A stretch of DNA of 64,000 nt, taken from Candidatus Rokuibacteriota bacterium (GTDB taxonomy: Bacteria; Methylomirabilota; Methylomirabilia; Rokubacteriales; CSP1-6). Position numbers and translations under genes: made by a program. Within the stretch, counting starts at the first letter, position 1; every line of letters begins with the position of its first letter. The notes beneath the pieces were generated by a model. The model made no database searches and was not told the DNA's origin. It was given only the letters and a program-made list of their open reading frames with translations. Shown here piece by piece: positions 15,830-24,398 of the stretch. Where the stretch lies: assembly GCA_030647435.1 (NCBI GenBank), contig JAUSJX010000022.1:1-64000 (forward strand), given 5' to 3'.

Positions 15830-17436
15830 TTATCCAGCCACGTGTACAGGAGCCGCATGCCGAGGCCGTAGCCGTCGTGATGCTTGAAGCCCTTCACGTA
15901 GGGCGGGTGCGCCACGTACTGTGGCCACTGCGGGACGTAGACGTAGTACGCCTTGTCGGCGAGATAGCGCTGGATGTCGTCCACGATCTGCTTGCGCTTC
16001 TTCGGATCCATCTCCCGCCGCTGGGCGATCAGCATCTTGGTCAGCTCGGCGTCGGCGACGTGGCTCTGATTGGTTGGCAACTCGGGATAGAAGCGTCCGA
16101 ACAGGAAGTCGTCCACCTCGGTGAAAGGCGTCGAGGGGCCCATGGCCGCGCCCTCGTACTTGCCAAGCGCGGTCGTGGAGATGTACTTGCCGTATTCCTC
16201 GGGCTTCAACTCGACGGTGATCCCGACCTTGCCGAGATTCTCGGCGGCCAGGTCGTAGTAGCTCCGCCAGGGCACGACATAACCCGGCCAGTGGAAGATG
16301 GGCATCGTGAAGCCCTTCGCGAGGCCGGCCTCAGCGAGGAGACGCTTGGCCTCCGCGGGGTCGTGGCCGACCAGGTACTTCGCCTTGGCCGGGTCGATTT
16401 TCGACGCGTCGAGCTTCCAGTCCTTGAGCGCGCAGGGCACCGGGCCCGCGTCGACGCACCCCTCGCCGAAGAGGAGCGCGTCGTTCCATCCCTTCCGGTC
16501 GAGGGCGAGGGCGACAGCGCGGCGGACCCGGACGTCGTTGAACGGCGGCCGGTCGGTGCGCATGTAGATGAAGCCCTGGCCTATCACCTGATACGGGGTC
16601 ACGCTCATCTCGGGGTTGGTCTGCTTGAGCGCGCGGGATTCCTCCGGGCTGATCCAGCCCCAGATATGGGGCAGCTCGGCCTTGCCGGCGCGCAGCACGG
16701 CGAGGCGGGCCGCGGCGTCGGGCGTGATCTCGATGACGGCGCCGTCGAGATAGGGGAGCCCCTTCATGAAGTAGCTCGGGTTCCGCTGGAAGACCACCTT
16801 GACGCCCTTCTCGTATGACTTGAGCACGAAGGGGCCTGTGCCGATGACCGCGTCGGGGTGGTTGAAGTCCTTGAACTTTTCCTCAGCCTCGCGCGGCAGG
16901 ATCGCGCAGAAGCTCGGGTTGGCCAGGTGATTCAGGAACGGCGCGTACGGCTCCTTGAGGGTGATCCGGACGGTGTAGCGGTCCACGGCGTCGATTGCCT
17001 GCACGGGTTCGAAGCGGTCACGGAAGCCGGACTTGGCCATGAAGCGCTCGAGCGAGTACTTGACGTCCTCGGCAGTGAGCTCCCGGCCGTTGACCGGGGG
17101 CTTGTTGTGAAAGCGCACGCCTTTGCGGAGGCTGAAGGTGTAGATCTTCCCGTCCTTGGACACAGCCCACTTCTCGGCGAGGTCCGGCATGATAGAGAAG
17201 TCAGTCGGGGACTTCTGCTCCGGCCCGTTGGGGAAGCGCACGAGCTGGCTGTACGTGAGGCTGACATACGAGTGGGTCAGGAAGCTGATCGAGATGTGCG
17301 GGTCGAGCCCCGGAGCCTCCCGCTCGGCGATGCGCAGGACGCCGCCCTGCTTGGGCTGCTGGGCAAGCGCGGGCCCAGCGGCGACGAGGACGGCGAGCAG
17401 CACCAGGAACCCAGGGAAAGCGGCGCGTCGCGCCAT
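15826..17436 (-). CDS. ABC transporter substrate-binding protein, family 5 (Sec-exported)
   Basis: A 536-residue periplasmic binding protein with a Sec signal peptide (cleavage at ALAQQ, about residue 25). Family 5 signatures include FSLRKGVRFHNKPPVNGREL, DVKYSLERF and RRAVALALDRKGW. Unlike the binding protein of the first system it has no twin-arginine motif. It is the first gene of a binding protein-DppB-DppC operon; again no ATPase genes are present. Ligand unknown. Confidence 0.92.
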   Translation of the reverse strand: MARRAAFPGFLVLLAVLVAAGPALAQQPKQGGVLRIAEREAPGLDPHISISFLTHSYVSLTYSQLVRFPNGPEQKSPTDFSIMPDLAEKWAVSKDGKIYTFSLRKGVRFHNKPPVNGRELTAEDVKYSLERFMAKSGFRDRFEPVQAIDAVDRYTVRITLKEPYAPFLNHLANPSFCAILPREAEEKFKDFNHPDAVIGTGPFVLKSYEKGVKVVFQRNPSYFMKGLPYLDGAVIEITPDAAARLAVLRAGKAELPHIWGWISPEESRALKQTNPEMSVTPYQVIGQGFIYMRTDRPPFNDVRVRRAVALALDRKGWNDALLFGEGCVDAGPVPCALKDWKLDASKIDPAKAKYLVGHDPAEAKRLLAEAGLAKGFTMPIFHWPGYVVPWRSYYDLAAENLGKVGITVELKPEEYGKYISTTALGKYEGAAMGPSTPFTEVDDFLFGRFYPELPTNQSHVADAELTKMLIAQRREMDPKKRKQIVDDIQRYLADKAYYVYVPQWPQYVAHPPYVKGFKHHDGYGLGMRLLYTWLDK

Positions 17437-17448
17437 GGCCGATCCTCC

Positions 17449-17470
17449 TCGTTTTTGGCTCGTTTTTGGC
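17449..17470. repeat. 11-bp perfect tandem duplication between dctP and the ABC operon
   Basis: TCGTTTTTGGC occurs twice back to back (17449-17459 and 17460-17470), just after the dctP stop codon on the minus strand. On that strand it reads GCCAAAAACGA twice, immediately before the binding-protein start, so it may affect translation initiation. Confidence 0.8.
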
Positions 17471-17471
17471 G

Positions 17472-18479
17472 CTACTTCGTGTTGACGATCTTGTCCCAGA
17501 ACTCGGCGTACTGCTGCTTGTACTGGGGCCAGATCTTCTCCTCAGCGAGCTTCCGGAACGAGGCGACGTCGGCCTGGTTGACCTTCATGCCCTTGGCCTC
17601 GAGGATCTCCTTCGCCTTGGCGTAGTTGTCCACGCTCTCGGTGGCCTCGCGGATCTTCTTCTGCGCCTCCATCCCCACGTCCATGATGAGCTTCTGCTGG
17701 TCCGGGGGGAGGCTCTTCCAGATGTCGAGGTTCATCACCAGCAAGGTCGGCCCGTAGTTGTGGTAGGTCATCGAGGCGTACTTCGACACCTCGTAGATCT
17801 TCAGAGCGTTGATGTTGACGATCGGCAGGTCCGCGCCGTCAATGACCCCCTGCTGGGCGGCGGGGATGACCTCGCCGAACGGCATGGGGACGGCGCTGGC
17901 GCCGAGGCCGTTCACGGTGTCGGCGAAGACGCGCCCCTGCTGCACGCGCATCTTCAGGCCCTTGAGGTCGGCCGGGCTGTTGATGGGCCGCTTGTTGTTC
18001 CAGAAGTGGCGGAAGCCGTAGTCGAAGAAGAACAGGATCTTGACCTTGTACTTCTTCTGGAAGGTTTCGTCGAGGTCCTTGCCGATCTGGCCGTTGAACA
18101 TCGAGTAGGCGTGCTTGTAGTCGCGGACGAGGTAGGGCGTCAGGAAGACACCCATCTCGGGGAACACGGTGGAGGCGGCGCCGATGGGGCTTCCGATCGC
18201 GACGTTGCCCGACTTGACGGCGTCCATGATCTCGAGCTCCTTGTTCAGGAGCGTCCCGCCGTGGAACACCATGTTGATCGAGCCGTTGGAGCGCCGCGTG
18301 ACCTCCTCGGCCATGAACTTGAGCCCGACTGCGCCCGACTCTGGCGGGGCGAGCAGGTAGGCGAGGTCCAGCTTCCTCGCCCCCGGCTTGGTCTGGCTGG
18401 AGACGGACGTGACGTAGCCGGCGACAGCCACTGTAGTGACGAGCGTGATGGCAGCGAAACCGCGGAACAGTGCTCGCAT
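17472..18479 (-). CDS. dctP: TRAP transporter substrate-binding protein DctP
   Basis: A 335-residue periplasmic solute receptor of the DctP/TAXI-independent class, with an N-terminal hydrophobic signal (FAAITLVTTVAVAGYVTS). The GLKMRVQQGRVFADTVNGLG region carries the conserved arginine that binds the ligand carboxylate, and GVIDGADLP is the usual dimer/hinge motif. I chose the ATG at 18479; the frame is open to 18578 but without a signal-like start. TRAP systems take up organic acids using the sodium gradient. The membrane subunits are on the opposite strand. Confidence 0.9.
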   Translation of the reverse strand: MRALFRGFAAITLVTTVAVAGYVTSVSSQTKPGARKLDLAYLLAPPESGAVGLKFMAEEVTRRSNGSINMVFHGGTLLNKELEIMDAVKSGNVAIGSPIGAASTVFPEMGVFLTPYLVRDYKHAYSMFNGQIGKDLDETFQKKYKVKILFFFDYGFRHFWNNKRPINSPADLKGLKMRVQQGRVFADTVNGLGASAVPMPFGEVIPAAQQGVIDGADLPIVNINALKIYEVSKYASMTYHNYGPTLLVMNLDIWKSLPPDQQKLIMDVGMEAQKKIREATESVDNYAKAKEILEAKGMKVNQADVASFRKLAEEKIWPQYKQQYAEFWDKIVNTK

Positions 18480-18608
18480 GGGGCCCCCTCTCGTGTAACG
18501 ACGCGTCAGCGCGTGCGCGGCCGGCCCTGCCGCCGGCCTGGTCGCCTCTATAGCGCTCATTTCGCCCCCTGAAGTCAAGCCCGTTCTCGCGCCGGCGCCG
18601 ATCGCGCC

Positions 18609-18638
18609 TTGACGGGGGGCTGCGGCGCGGTCTACGAT
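18609..18638 (+). promoter_or_regulatory. Predicted promoter of the TRAP membrane-subunit operon
   Basis: TTGACG at 18609-18614 and TACGAT at 18633-18638 with an 18-bp spacer. Transcription would begin at about 18645, so the dctQ-type mRNA (ATG at 18647) would be almost leaderless. This lies in the 167-bp divergent region shared with dctP. Confidence 0.45.
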
Positions 18639-18646
18639 CCCGCGTC

Positions 18647-19207
18647 ATGATATTGGCTGCGCGCTGGATCGCCGCTGTTCCGCCCGTCTTCGTGACCGTC
18701 CTGATGCTGGTCGCCATCGCGGACATGCTGGCCGGCGTCTTCCTCCGTTACGTGATGACCCAGGTGTCCGCCGTCTTCGACCTTCCGAGCATCCGGTTCT
18801 TCTGGGTCGAGGAGATCGGTGAGCTCTGCCTCGCCTGGATGTCCTTCGTCGGCGCGGCGATCGGCGTCCGGCGCGGCGTCCACTTCTCGGTGCAGATGAT
18901 CACCGATCGCCTCCCGGCCGGGGCGCGCCGAGCGGTGCTCACGGCGCACTACCTCCTCATCGCGGGGTTCGGCGCGCTGGTGGCGATCTTCGGTTGGCAG
19001 GTGGCCGAGCTCAACAGCCAGTCGTTCTCGCCGGCGCTGAACCTCAACCTGCGCTGGCTGTACCTCTCGTCGGTGGTCGGCGGCGTGCTGATCGTGATCT
19101 ACAGCGCGGCGTCCATCGCCGACGGCTGGCGTGGGCGGTGGCCCGGCCTCCCGGTTCCAGGGTCGCCCGTTTCAGGGTCGCCCGTTTCAGGGTCGGAGAT
19201 CCACTAG
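18647..19207 (+). CDS. dctQ: TRAP transporter small membrane subunit DctQ
   Basis: A 186-residue protein with four membrane segments, the length and layout of DctQ; WVEEIGELCLAWMSFVGAAI is the family signature, with the conserved E and W before helix two. The C-terminus after the last helix is an unusual tail of pentapeptide repeats (PGSPV SGSPV SGSEIH) produced by a 15-bp tandem duplication. It is followed 1 bp later by dctM. Confidence 0.92.
   Translation: MILAARWIAAVPPVFVTVLMLVAIADMLAGVFLRYVMTQVSAVFDLPSIRFFWVEEIGELCLAWMSFVGAAIGVRRGVHFSVQMITDRLPAGARRAVLTAHYLLIAGFGALVAIFGWQVAELNSQSFSPALNLNLRWLYLSSVVGGVLIVIYSAASIADGWRGRWPGLPVPGSPVSGSPVSGSEIH
19158..19195. repeat. 15-bp in-frame tandem repeat at the end of dctQ
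   Basis: Two perfect copies of CAGGGTCGCCCGTTT (19158-19172, 19173-19187) followed by a half copy. The period is five codons, so it only lengthens the cytoplasmic or periplasmic tail of DctQ. It ends 14 bp before the dctM start and could alter coupling between the genes. Confidence 0.8.
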
Positions 19208-19208
19208 C

Positions 19209-20492
19209 ATGCTCTTCGGCGCCGTCGGCATCTCGTTCATCGTCCTGGCGGCCCTGTCCATGCCCATCGTCTTCGCGCTGGGCCTCTCGGGCTTCCTGGG
19301 GCTCCTGATCGGCAACTTCTCGCTGCAGAAGCTTCCGTCGAGCCTGGTGGCCGGCACCCAGCACTGGGTCCTCCTCGCCATCCCGACGTTCGTCTTCGCC
19401 GGCAACCTCATGGAGCGCTGCGGGATGTCCTACGCGCTCGTGGATCTCGCGCGGGTGCTGGTGGGCTGGGTGCGGGGCGGGCTCGGCATGTCGGTGGTGC
19501 TCGCCGAGTACTTCTTCTCGGGCATCTCGGGCTCGACCATCGCCGACGTCTCGGCCATCGGTTCCATGATGACGCCGCCGATGCTGCGCGCGGGCTACAA
19601 GCCGGAGCATGCCGTGTCCCTGGTGGCGTCGGCCACGGCGATGGGCATCCTGGTGCCGCCTGCCATCTTCATGATCGTGCTCGCCCAGATCACCGACACC
19701 TCCGTCGTCGGAATCTTCCTCGGCGGCTTCATCCCGGCGGCGGTGACGGCGGCCTGCCTGATGTCGGTGATCTTCGTCCAGGCGCACCGGCTCGGCTGGC
19801 CCAAGGACGAGCGCCCGACGTGGCCGCGCTTCGTGAAGGCCGGCAAGGCGTCGCTCGTGCCGCTGGTGGTCCCCATCGTCATCGTGCTGGGGTTCTTCTT
19901 CGGGGTGTTCACGGCCACGGAGGCGGGCGCCCTCGTCGCCGCGTACGCCATGGCGGCGGCGCTTTTCTACTACAAGAACGTGACCTGGCGGGAGATGCTG
20001 ACGATCGTCCACGAGAGCGCGCTGCTCACGGCGGCCGTGATCTTTCTCCTGGCTGTCGCGAGCATCTACCAGTTCCTCATGGGCATGCTGGGCGTGCCGC
20101 GGATGCTGGGGGAGCTGCTCGGCCCCCTGCACGGGACGCCGTGGCTCTTCCTCGTGGCCGTGAGCGTCATCGTGATCATGTTCGGCATGGTGCTCGAGGG
20201 GCTGCCGGCGGCCGTCGTCCTCGTGCCGGTGGTGTTCCCGCTCGCCAAGGAGATCGGCATCCACCCGGTGCACTTCAACATCGTGCTCACCGCCGCGGTG
20301 GGCATCGGGCTGTTCCTGCCGCCCATCGGTGTCGGGCTCCTCATGGCGCTGCGCTTTGCGAACATCTCCGTCGGGCAGCACTTCCGGGCGTACTGGCCCT
20401 ACCTCTTGGCGCTGTTCTTCGGCCTGCTGCTCCTCATCCTGTTCCCCGAGATCACGCTGTTCCTGCCCCGCCAGGCCGGCGCCGTCCGCTGA
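19209..20492 (+). CDS. dctM: TRAP transporter large membrane subunit DctM
   Basis: A 427-residue, twelve-helix-type permease of the DctM family; GNLMERCGMSYALVDLARVL, YFFSGISGSTIADVSAIGSM and the LPPIGVGL stretch are family signatures around the substrate and sodium sites. I use the ATG at 19209, one base after the dctQ stop region; upstream open sequence only reads the 15-bp repeats. It works with DctQ and the divergently encoded DctP. Confidence 0.94.
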   Translation: MLFGAVGISFIVLAALSMPIVFALGLSGFLGLLIGNFSLQKLPSSLVAGTQHWVLLAIPTFVFAGNLMERCGMSYALVDLARVLVGWVRGGLGMSVVLAEYFFSGISGSTIADVSAIGSMMTPPMLRAGYKPEHAVSLVASATAMGILVPPAIFMIVLAQITDTSVVGIFLGGFIPAAVTAACLMSVIFVQAHRLGWPKDERPTWPRFVKAGKASLVPLVVPIVIVLGFFFGVFTATEAGALVAAYAMAAALFYYKNVTWREMLTIVHESALLTAAVIFLLAVASIYQFLMGMLGVPRMLGELLGPLHGTPWLFLVAVSVIVIMFGMVLEGLPAAVVLVPVVFPLAKEIGIHPVHFNIVLTAAVGIGLFLPPIGVGLLMALRFANISVGQHFRAYWPYLLALFFGLLLLILFPEITLFLPRQAGAVR

Positions 20493-20565
20493 GCCGGCCC
20501 CCGCCCCGCCGGATCGCCTCTCGTGCGCGCGCGCGCCTAGCGCGGATTATTCGTGAAGACATCGC

Positions 20566-20655
20566 CACCCTCACCCTACCCTCTCCCTCTCCGAGGGAGA
20601 GGGAGCCATTTCGATCCCCTCGCCCCCGAGGGGGAGGGGGCAGGGTGAGGGGGTG
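20566..20655. repeat. Nested palindromic intergenic element (REP/BIME-like), copy 2
   Basis: An outer inverted repeat (CCCTCACCCT at 20568-20577 with AGGGTGAGGG at 20642-20651) surrounds a perfect palindrome with 11-bp arms (20579-20589 and 20593-20603) and a second GC-rich palindrome. It shares the outer and inner cores of the element at 5750-5921 but is about half as long. It lies between the convergent dctM and SnoaL-like genes. Confidence 0.75.
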
Positions 20656-20692
20656 GGTAGGACGCGCAACACGCGTTCGTGAATAAAGCAGG

Positions 20693-21112
20693 CTAGGCGC
20701 CGAGCCTGCCGTGGGCAGACTCGGACTGCGTGGGGTGGAGAGAGACGTGGCTGTGCACGCAGAGCCAGCGGCCGTCGCGGCGCGCCAGGATGAAGGTGGC
20801 GCGGCCGGGGCGGGTGAAGGGCTTGCCGTCCGGGCCCGTGGCCTCGGATCGCCAGCCGGCGGCGATCCACGCGGTGTCGCTGTCCGCGCGGACCTCCGGC
20901 TCCGGCTCGAAGGTGAAGCCGCGGATCCGCGGCCAGACATTGCGCCACTGCTCCCGCTCGATGTTGTCGAGCCCGTGGACGGCCATGGCCCAGGTGCCGA
21001 AGGCGACCGCGTCTTGGGCGAACATGAGGCGGCCGGTGTCGAAGTCCCTCGCGCGGCATGCCGCCTCGAACTCCCGCAGCCAGGTGAGCACGCCCTGATC
21101 GGGTGTGGGCAT
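20693..21112 (-). CDS. SnoaL-like / nuclear transport factor 2 family protein
   Basis: A 139-residue cone-fold protein: a helical start (VLTWLREFEAACRARDFD), LMFAQDAVAFGTWAM, the central WRSEATGPDGKPFTRPGRAT hairpin and the ILARRDGRWLCVHSHVSLHP strands match SnoaL/DUF4440-like domains used as small hydrolase, isomerase or binding scaffolds. The exact activity cannot be told. It stands alone on the minus strand; its start is 29 bp from the divergent AtzG-like leader. Confidence 0.75.
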   Translation of the reverse strand: MPTPDQGVLTWLREFEAACRARDFDTGRLMFAQDAVAFGTWAMAVHGLDNIEREQWRNVWPRIRGFTFEPEPEVRADSDTAWIAAGWRSEATGPDGKPFTRPGRATFILARRDGRWLCVHSHVSLHPTQSESAHGRLGA

Positions 21113-21140
21113 GGGCCGGATTATGCGCTATCCTGCGTCC

Positions 21141-21168
21141 ATGGAAAAGCTGCCATGGAAAAGCTGAC
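21141..21168 (+). repeat. 14-bp duplication that doubles the start site of the AtzG-like gene
   Basis: ATGGAAAAGCTG with its flank occurs twice with a 14-bp period (ATG at 21141 and 21155). Because 14 is not a multiple of three, the first ATG opens an eight-codon ORF (MEKLPWKS) that ends at a TGA overlapping the start of the real gene, so it could act as a leader peptide or decoy start. Confidence 0.7.
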
Positions 21169-21331
21169 GGTAGACGCGCTTCGCACGCTGGCAAAGGCGC
21201 AGGGCCTGGAGCTCTCCGACGCGGAGCTGGCCGCCCTGCTCCCGCTCGTTGAAGCGGGGCGGAACGGGCTTGCCGCCATCCGCGACATCCCGCTCGAGAC
21301 CGAGCCGGCCTCGCAGTTCCGCATCTTCTGA
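21155..21331 (+). CDS. AtzG/GatC-like small amidase partner
   Basis: A 58-residue protein beginning MEKLTVDALRTLAKAQGLEL with a second helix SDAELAALLPLVEAGRNGLA and the C-terminal IPLETEPASQFRIF. Helical layout, length, the final proline/phenylalanine-rich tail and position directly before an amidase-signature gene match AtzG-type GatC homologues that stabilise their amidase partner. The assignment rests on this context. The start is the second of two duplicated ATG sites. Confidence 0.65.
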   Translation: MEKLTVDALRTLAKAQGLELSDAELAALLPLVEAGRNGLAAIRDIPLETEPASQFRIF

Positions 21332-21348
21332 GCGAAGAGAGGATCTCC

Positions 21349-22767
21349 GTGAGCGACCTCTGCTGGACCTCCATGACCGAGCTGGCTCGTATGATCGCCT
21401 CGAAGAAAGTCTCGCCCGTCGAGGTCGTGCAGGCGCATCTCGACCGCATCGCGGCGCTGGACGGCAAGCTCAAGTCGTACATCACCATCCTGGGGGACGC
21501 TGCGTTGGCCGCGGCCAAGGCCGCGGAGGCCGCCGTGACATCGGGCGGGACGCTGGGGCCGCTTCACGGCGTGCCCGTGGGCCTCAAGGACCTGTACTGC
21601 ACCAAGGGTGTCAGGACTACTGGAGGCTCGAAGATCCTCGCGGACTGGGTGCCCGAGGAGGACGCGAGCGTGGTCGCGCGCCTCGTGGGAGCCGGGGCCA
21701 TCGTGCTCGGCAAGCTCAACATGCACGAGTTCGCGTTCGGTCCCGAGGGGCTCAACCCGCACTACGGCACGCCGTGGAATCCGTGGGACGCCAAGACCCA
21801 CCGCATCTGCGGCGGGTCCTCGTCGGGCTCGGGCGCCTCGGTGGCGGCCGGCATCTGCCCCGGCGCCCTCGGCTCAGACACCGGCGGCTCGATCCGCATC
21901 CCGGCCTCGCTCTGCGGGCTCTCCGGCATCAAGCCGACCTACGGCCGCGTGAGTCGCGCGGGCGTGCTGCCGCTCGCGTGGTCCATGGACCACGTCGGGC
22001 CGATGTGCCGGAGCGCGGCGGACTGCGCCCTCATGCTGGCGCCCATGGCGGGCTACGACCCGCGTGATCCCACGACAAGCGTCTTGCCCGTGCCCGACTA
22101 CGCGGCCGCGCTCACGGGCCAGCTCAAAGGGCTCCGCGTGGGTATCCTGCGCTCCTTCTTCCTCGAAGGCGCGGCCCCCGCCCAGCAGGCCGCCGTCCTA
22201 GCCGCGGCCAAGGCGCTCGCGGGGCAGGGCGCGTCCATCGAGGACGTCAACCTCAAGACGGTCAACCTCGCTCCGGCGGCGTCGCACGCGGTCCTCGCCC
22301 CCGAGGCCTACGCCTACCACGAGGAGTGGCTGAAGACGCGCGCGGCCGAGTACGGCGCGGACGTCCGCGAGAGGCTGCGCGTGGGCGCGTTCGTCACAGG
22401 CGCCGAGTACGTCAAGGGCCAGCGGCTGCGCACGCTCCTCAAGAACGAGGTGGATGCCGCGCTGGCGAAGCTCGACGTCCTGCTGGCTCCGACGACGCCG
22501 ATCGAAGCGACCGCCGTCGGGCAGAGCGAGGTCCGCATCGGGGACCAGAGCCTGCCGGTGCGGGCCAGCCTGATCCGCTTCACCCGCCCCTTCAACCTCA
22601 CCGGCCACCCGGCCGCGTCGGTGCCCTGCGGCTTCACTGCCGAGGGCCTGCCGATGGGGCTTCAGATCATCGGCCGTCCCTTCGACGAGGCGACGGTGCT
22701 CCGCGTCGCAGACGCCTACCAGCGGCTCACGGACTGGCACACCCGGCGCCCTACGGTCGCCGCATGA
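21349..22767 (+). CDS. Amidase-signature family hydrolase
   Basis: A 472-residue amidase with the full Ser-cisSer-Lys triad: Lys80 in [10 protein letters not shown], the GGSSSGSG loop at about 155-162 and the nucleophile Ser181 in GSDTGGSIR. It is GatA/AtzE-like in sequence but is not in a gat operon, and with the AtzG-like gene upstream it more likely hydrolyses a small amide, perhaps in ureide or heterocycle breakdown. Starts at GTG 21349. Its TGA overlaps the start of the following lipoprotein gene (ATGA). Confidence 0.88.
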   Translation: MSDLCWTSMTELARMIASKKVSPVEVVQAHLDRIAALDGKLKSYITILGDAALAAAKAAEAAVTSGGTLGPLHGVPVGLKDLYCTKGVRTTGGSKILADWVPEEDASVVARLVGAGAIVLGKLNMHEFAFGPEGLNPHYGTPWNPWDAKTHRICGGSSSGSGASVAAGICPGALGSDTGGSIRIPASLCGLSGIKPTYGRVSRAGVLPLAWSMDHVGPMCRSAADCALMLAPMAGYDPRDPTTSVLPVPDYAAALTGQLKGLRVGILRSFFLEGAAPAQQAAVLAAAKALAGQGASIEDVNLKTVNLAPAASHAVLAPEAYAYHEEWLKTRAAEYGADVRERLRVGAFVTGAEYVKGQRLRTLLKNEVDAALAKLDVLLAPTTPIEATAVGQSEVRIGDQSLPVRASLIRFTRPFNLTGHPAASVPCGFTAEGLPMGLQIIGRPFDEATVLRVADAYQRLTDWHTRRPTVAA

Positions 22768-23060
22768 TCGGTGCCCGGCGGATCGCGATCGCTCTCGCTC
22801 CGGCTATGGCCGCGGCCGGCTGCATGACAGGGGCGCAGACCTTCGAGCAGGACCTCGCCTACCAGCGCTGGAAGCGGTGCGACACGTTCGCGACCATCGT
22901 GCTCCAGCGCATCGACACCGACGGCCGGGTGATCGTCACCGGCCGAGAGACAGAGCAGTACCAGTTCCTCAACTGCATGGCCGCGCAGGCCCGCGAGCAG
23001 CAGAGGAGCAAGCCCAGCCTCGTCGTCCCCGATCCTATCGTCAATCCCATTCCGCGCTGA
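22764..23060 (+). CDS. Small putative lipoprotein
   Basis: A 98-residue protein with a signal peptide and lipobox AMAAAGC, giving lipidation at Cys20. The mature part ([16 protein letters not shown], then [17 protein letters not shown]) contains two further cysteines that could form a disulfide, and ends in a proline-rich tail. I do not recognise a family. It overlaps the amidase stop by ATGA, so it is part of that operon. Confidence 0.65.
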   Translation: MIGARRIAIALAPAMAAAGCMTGAQTFEQDLAYQRWKRCDTFATIVLQRIDTDGRVIVTGRETEQYQFLNCMAAQAREQQRSKPSLVVPDPIVNPIPR

Positions 23061-23072
23061 GCGCCCGGTGCG

Positions 23073-23348
23073 ATGGACCCATCCGAGCCGGTCAGCCTGC
23101 CGATCGAGGACTCGCTCGATCTCCACTCCTTCGCGCCGAAGGATGTCCGGCCGGTCGTTGAGGAGTACTTAAAGGAGGCTGCGGCGCGGGGCTTCAGCGA
23201 GGTCCGGCTCATTCACGGCCGCGGCATCGGCTTCCAGCGGGCGAGCGTCCAGGGGCTGCTTGCGGGGCATCCCCTGGTGGAGCGCTTCTTCGATGCGCCG
23301 CCCGAGCGCGGCGGCTGGGGAGCGACCGTCGTGGTGTTGAAGCCCTAG
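23073..23348 (+). CDS. Smr domain protein
   Basis: A 91-residue stand-alone Smr domain, the MutS2 C-terminal-type DNA/RNA nicking fold: SLDLHSF at residues 14-20 and LIHGRGIG at residues 47-53 are the two signature motifs, followed by HPLVERFFDAPPERGGWGAT. Smr proteins act on branched nucleic acids or on mRNA in collided-ribosome rescue. It follows the lipoprotein gene by 12 bp. Confidence 0.92.
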   Translation: MDPSEPVSLPIEDSLDLHSFAPKDVRPVVEEYLKEAAARGFSEVRLIHGRGIGFQRASVQGLLAGHPLVERFFDAPPERGGWGATVVVLKP

Positions 23349-23436
23349 GCTACTCGGCTGATCGTCTCACCGCTGATCCACTCGGGCCTCACCTCACGGC
23401 TTCGCCGCTCAGTTCGAAGGGCCACGTTTCGGCTCC

Positions 23437-24213
23437 TCAATCCCTGTCCGCGCGGAGCAGGATCATCCGGTCCGTGAAGGACTCGATGCGGCCCCACTCG
23501 ATCCTGAAGCGGAAAGCCTCCCGGCAGCGCGCCGGCGCCGCAAGCACGAAACGCTCGAGGTCGGCCTTGGCTTCCGGGCTCATTCTCATCCGCTCCGTCC
23601 ACTCCTCCCACTTGCGCACCTTGCTGACCATGCCCTCGTCGATCACCGTCATTCCCGCCGCCTTGAGGAAGGCCGCCCACTCCCGCTGGGGCAGTGAACG
23701 CACGTGCGAAGGGTCCCGCCGCTTCTCGACCTCGAGAATGAAGGCGGCCAGCTCCCGGTCGTCGTGACCCAGGATGTCCTGGAGGAGGAAGGAGCCGCCG
23801 GGCCTGAGCACGCGGGCGACTTCTCTGAGGGCGGGCAGGATGGCGGGGAAGTGGTGCGCGGCGATGCGGCACGTCACGACGCCGAACGAGGCATCCCGGA
23901 AGGGCAGGGCCTCGACGTCCGACGCCAGGAAACGGACATTGACCGCGCCCTTGCCCCGGACGAAGCCGCGCGCGGCCTCGAGCATTGGCGGCGTCAGGTC
24001 AATCGCGACCACGGAGGGCGTGAAGCCGGCGAAGGCGAGCGCAGTGTGGCCGCCGCCCGTCGCGACGTCGAGCACGCGTAGGGCTCCGCGCCGGCGCCCC
24101 CACGCGACGAGGCGCTCGAGGTCCTCGCCTCCCGCGTGGCCGGCGCTCGTGACGTAGTCCTGGGCGCTCTGGCCGAACTCCGCCTGGACCTGCGCCTTCT
24201 GGCTGTCGCTCAC
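23437..24213 (-). CDS. SAM-dependent methyltransferase (UbiE/COQ5-like)
   Basis: A 258-residue class I methyltransferase. Motif I is VLDVATGGGHTALAFA (residues 47-62), then a VVAIDLTPPMLEAARG acidic-loop motif and FGVVTCRIAAHHFPAI. Substrate unknown. The GTG start at 24213 overlaps the TGA of the 62-residue ORF upstream (GTGA), so it is the last gene of a tightly coupled trio whose first member has a caspase-like pattern. Confidence 0.88.
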   Translation of the reverse strand: MSDSQKAQVQAEFGQSAQDYVTSAGHAGGEDLERLVAWGRRRGALRVLDVATGGGHTALAFAGFTPSVVAIDLTPPMLEAARGFVRGKGAVNVRFLASDVEALPFRDASFGVVTCRIAAHHFPAILPALREVARVLRPGGSFLLQDILGHDDRELAAFILEVEKRRDPSHVRSLPQREWAAFLKAAGMTVIDEGMVSKVRKWEEWTERMRMSPEAKADLERFVLAAPARCREAFRFRIEWGRIESFTDRMILLRADRD

Positions 24214-24398
24214 GCGGCGGGGCCCTTCGGGCGTTCGGCGACGTGGCGGAAGAGGAAGTCCGAATCGAGGGGCGTCAGGTCGAAGCGCCGGCCGGCCTCG
24301 TCCACCAGCTTCACGCGGTCGGCGGCCGGCTGCTCCCGCAGCCGCTCCTCGATCCACGCGACGGCCTGCTTGATCGGCGCTTCACTCCGCCCGCTCAC
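24210..24398 (-). CDS. 62-residue protein of unknown function, coupled between two genes
   Basis: The GTG at 24398 overlaps the TGA of the upstream gene and its own TGA overlaps the GTG of the methyltransferase, both as GTGA, which supports translation. The sequence (APIKQAVAWIEERLREQP, then KLVDEAGRRFDLTPLDSDFL) is a helix followed by a short strand-turn-helix. I do not recognise a family; its position suggests a partner or adaptor of one of its neighbours. Confidence 0.6.
   Translation of the reverse strand: MSGRSEAPIKQAVAWIEERLREQPAADRVKLVDEAGRRFDLTPLDSDFLFRHVAERPKGPAA

Noticed and set aside
19131-19208. Extended DctM start reading through the 15-bp repeats
   Set aside because: The extension encodes only repeat-derived residues; the ATG at 19209 starts directly at the first membrane helix.
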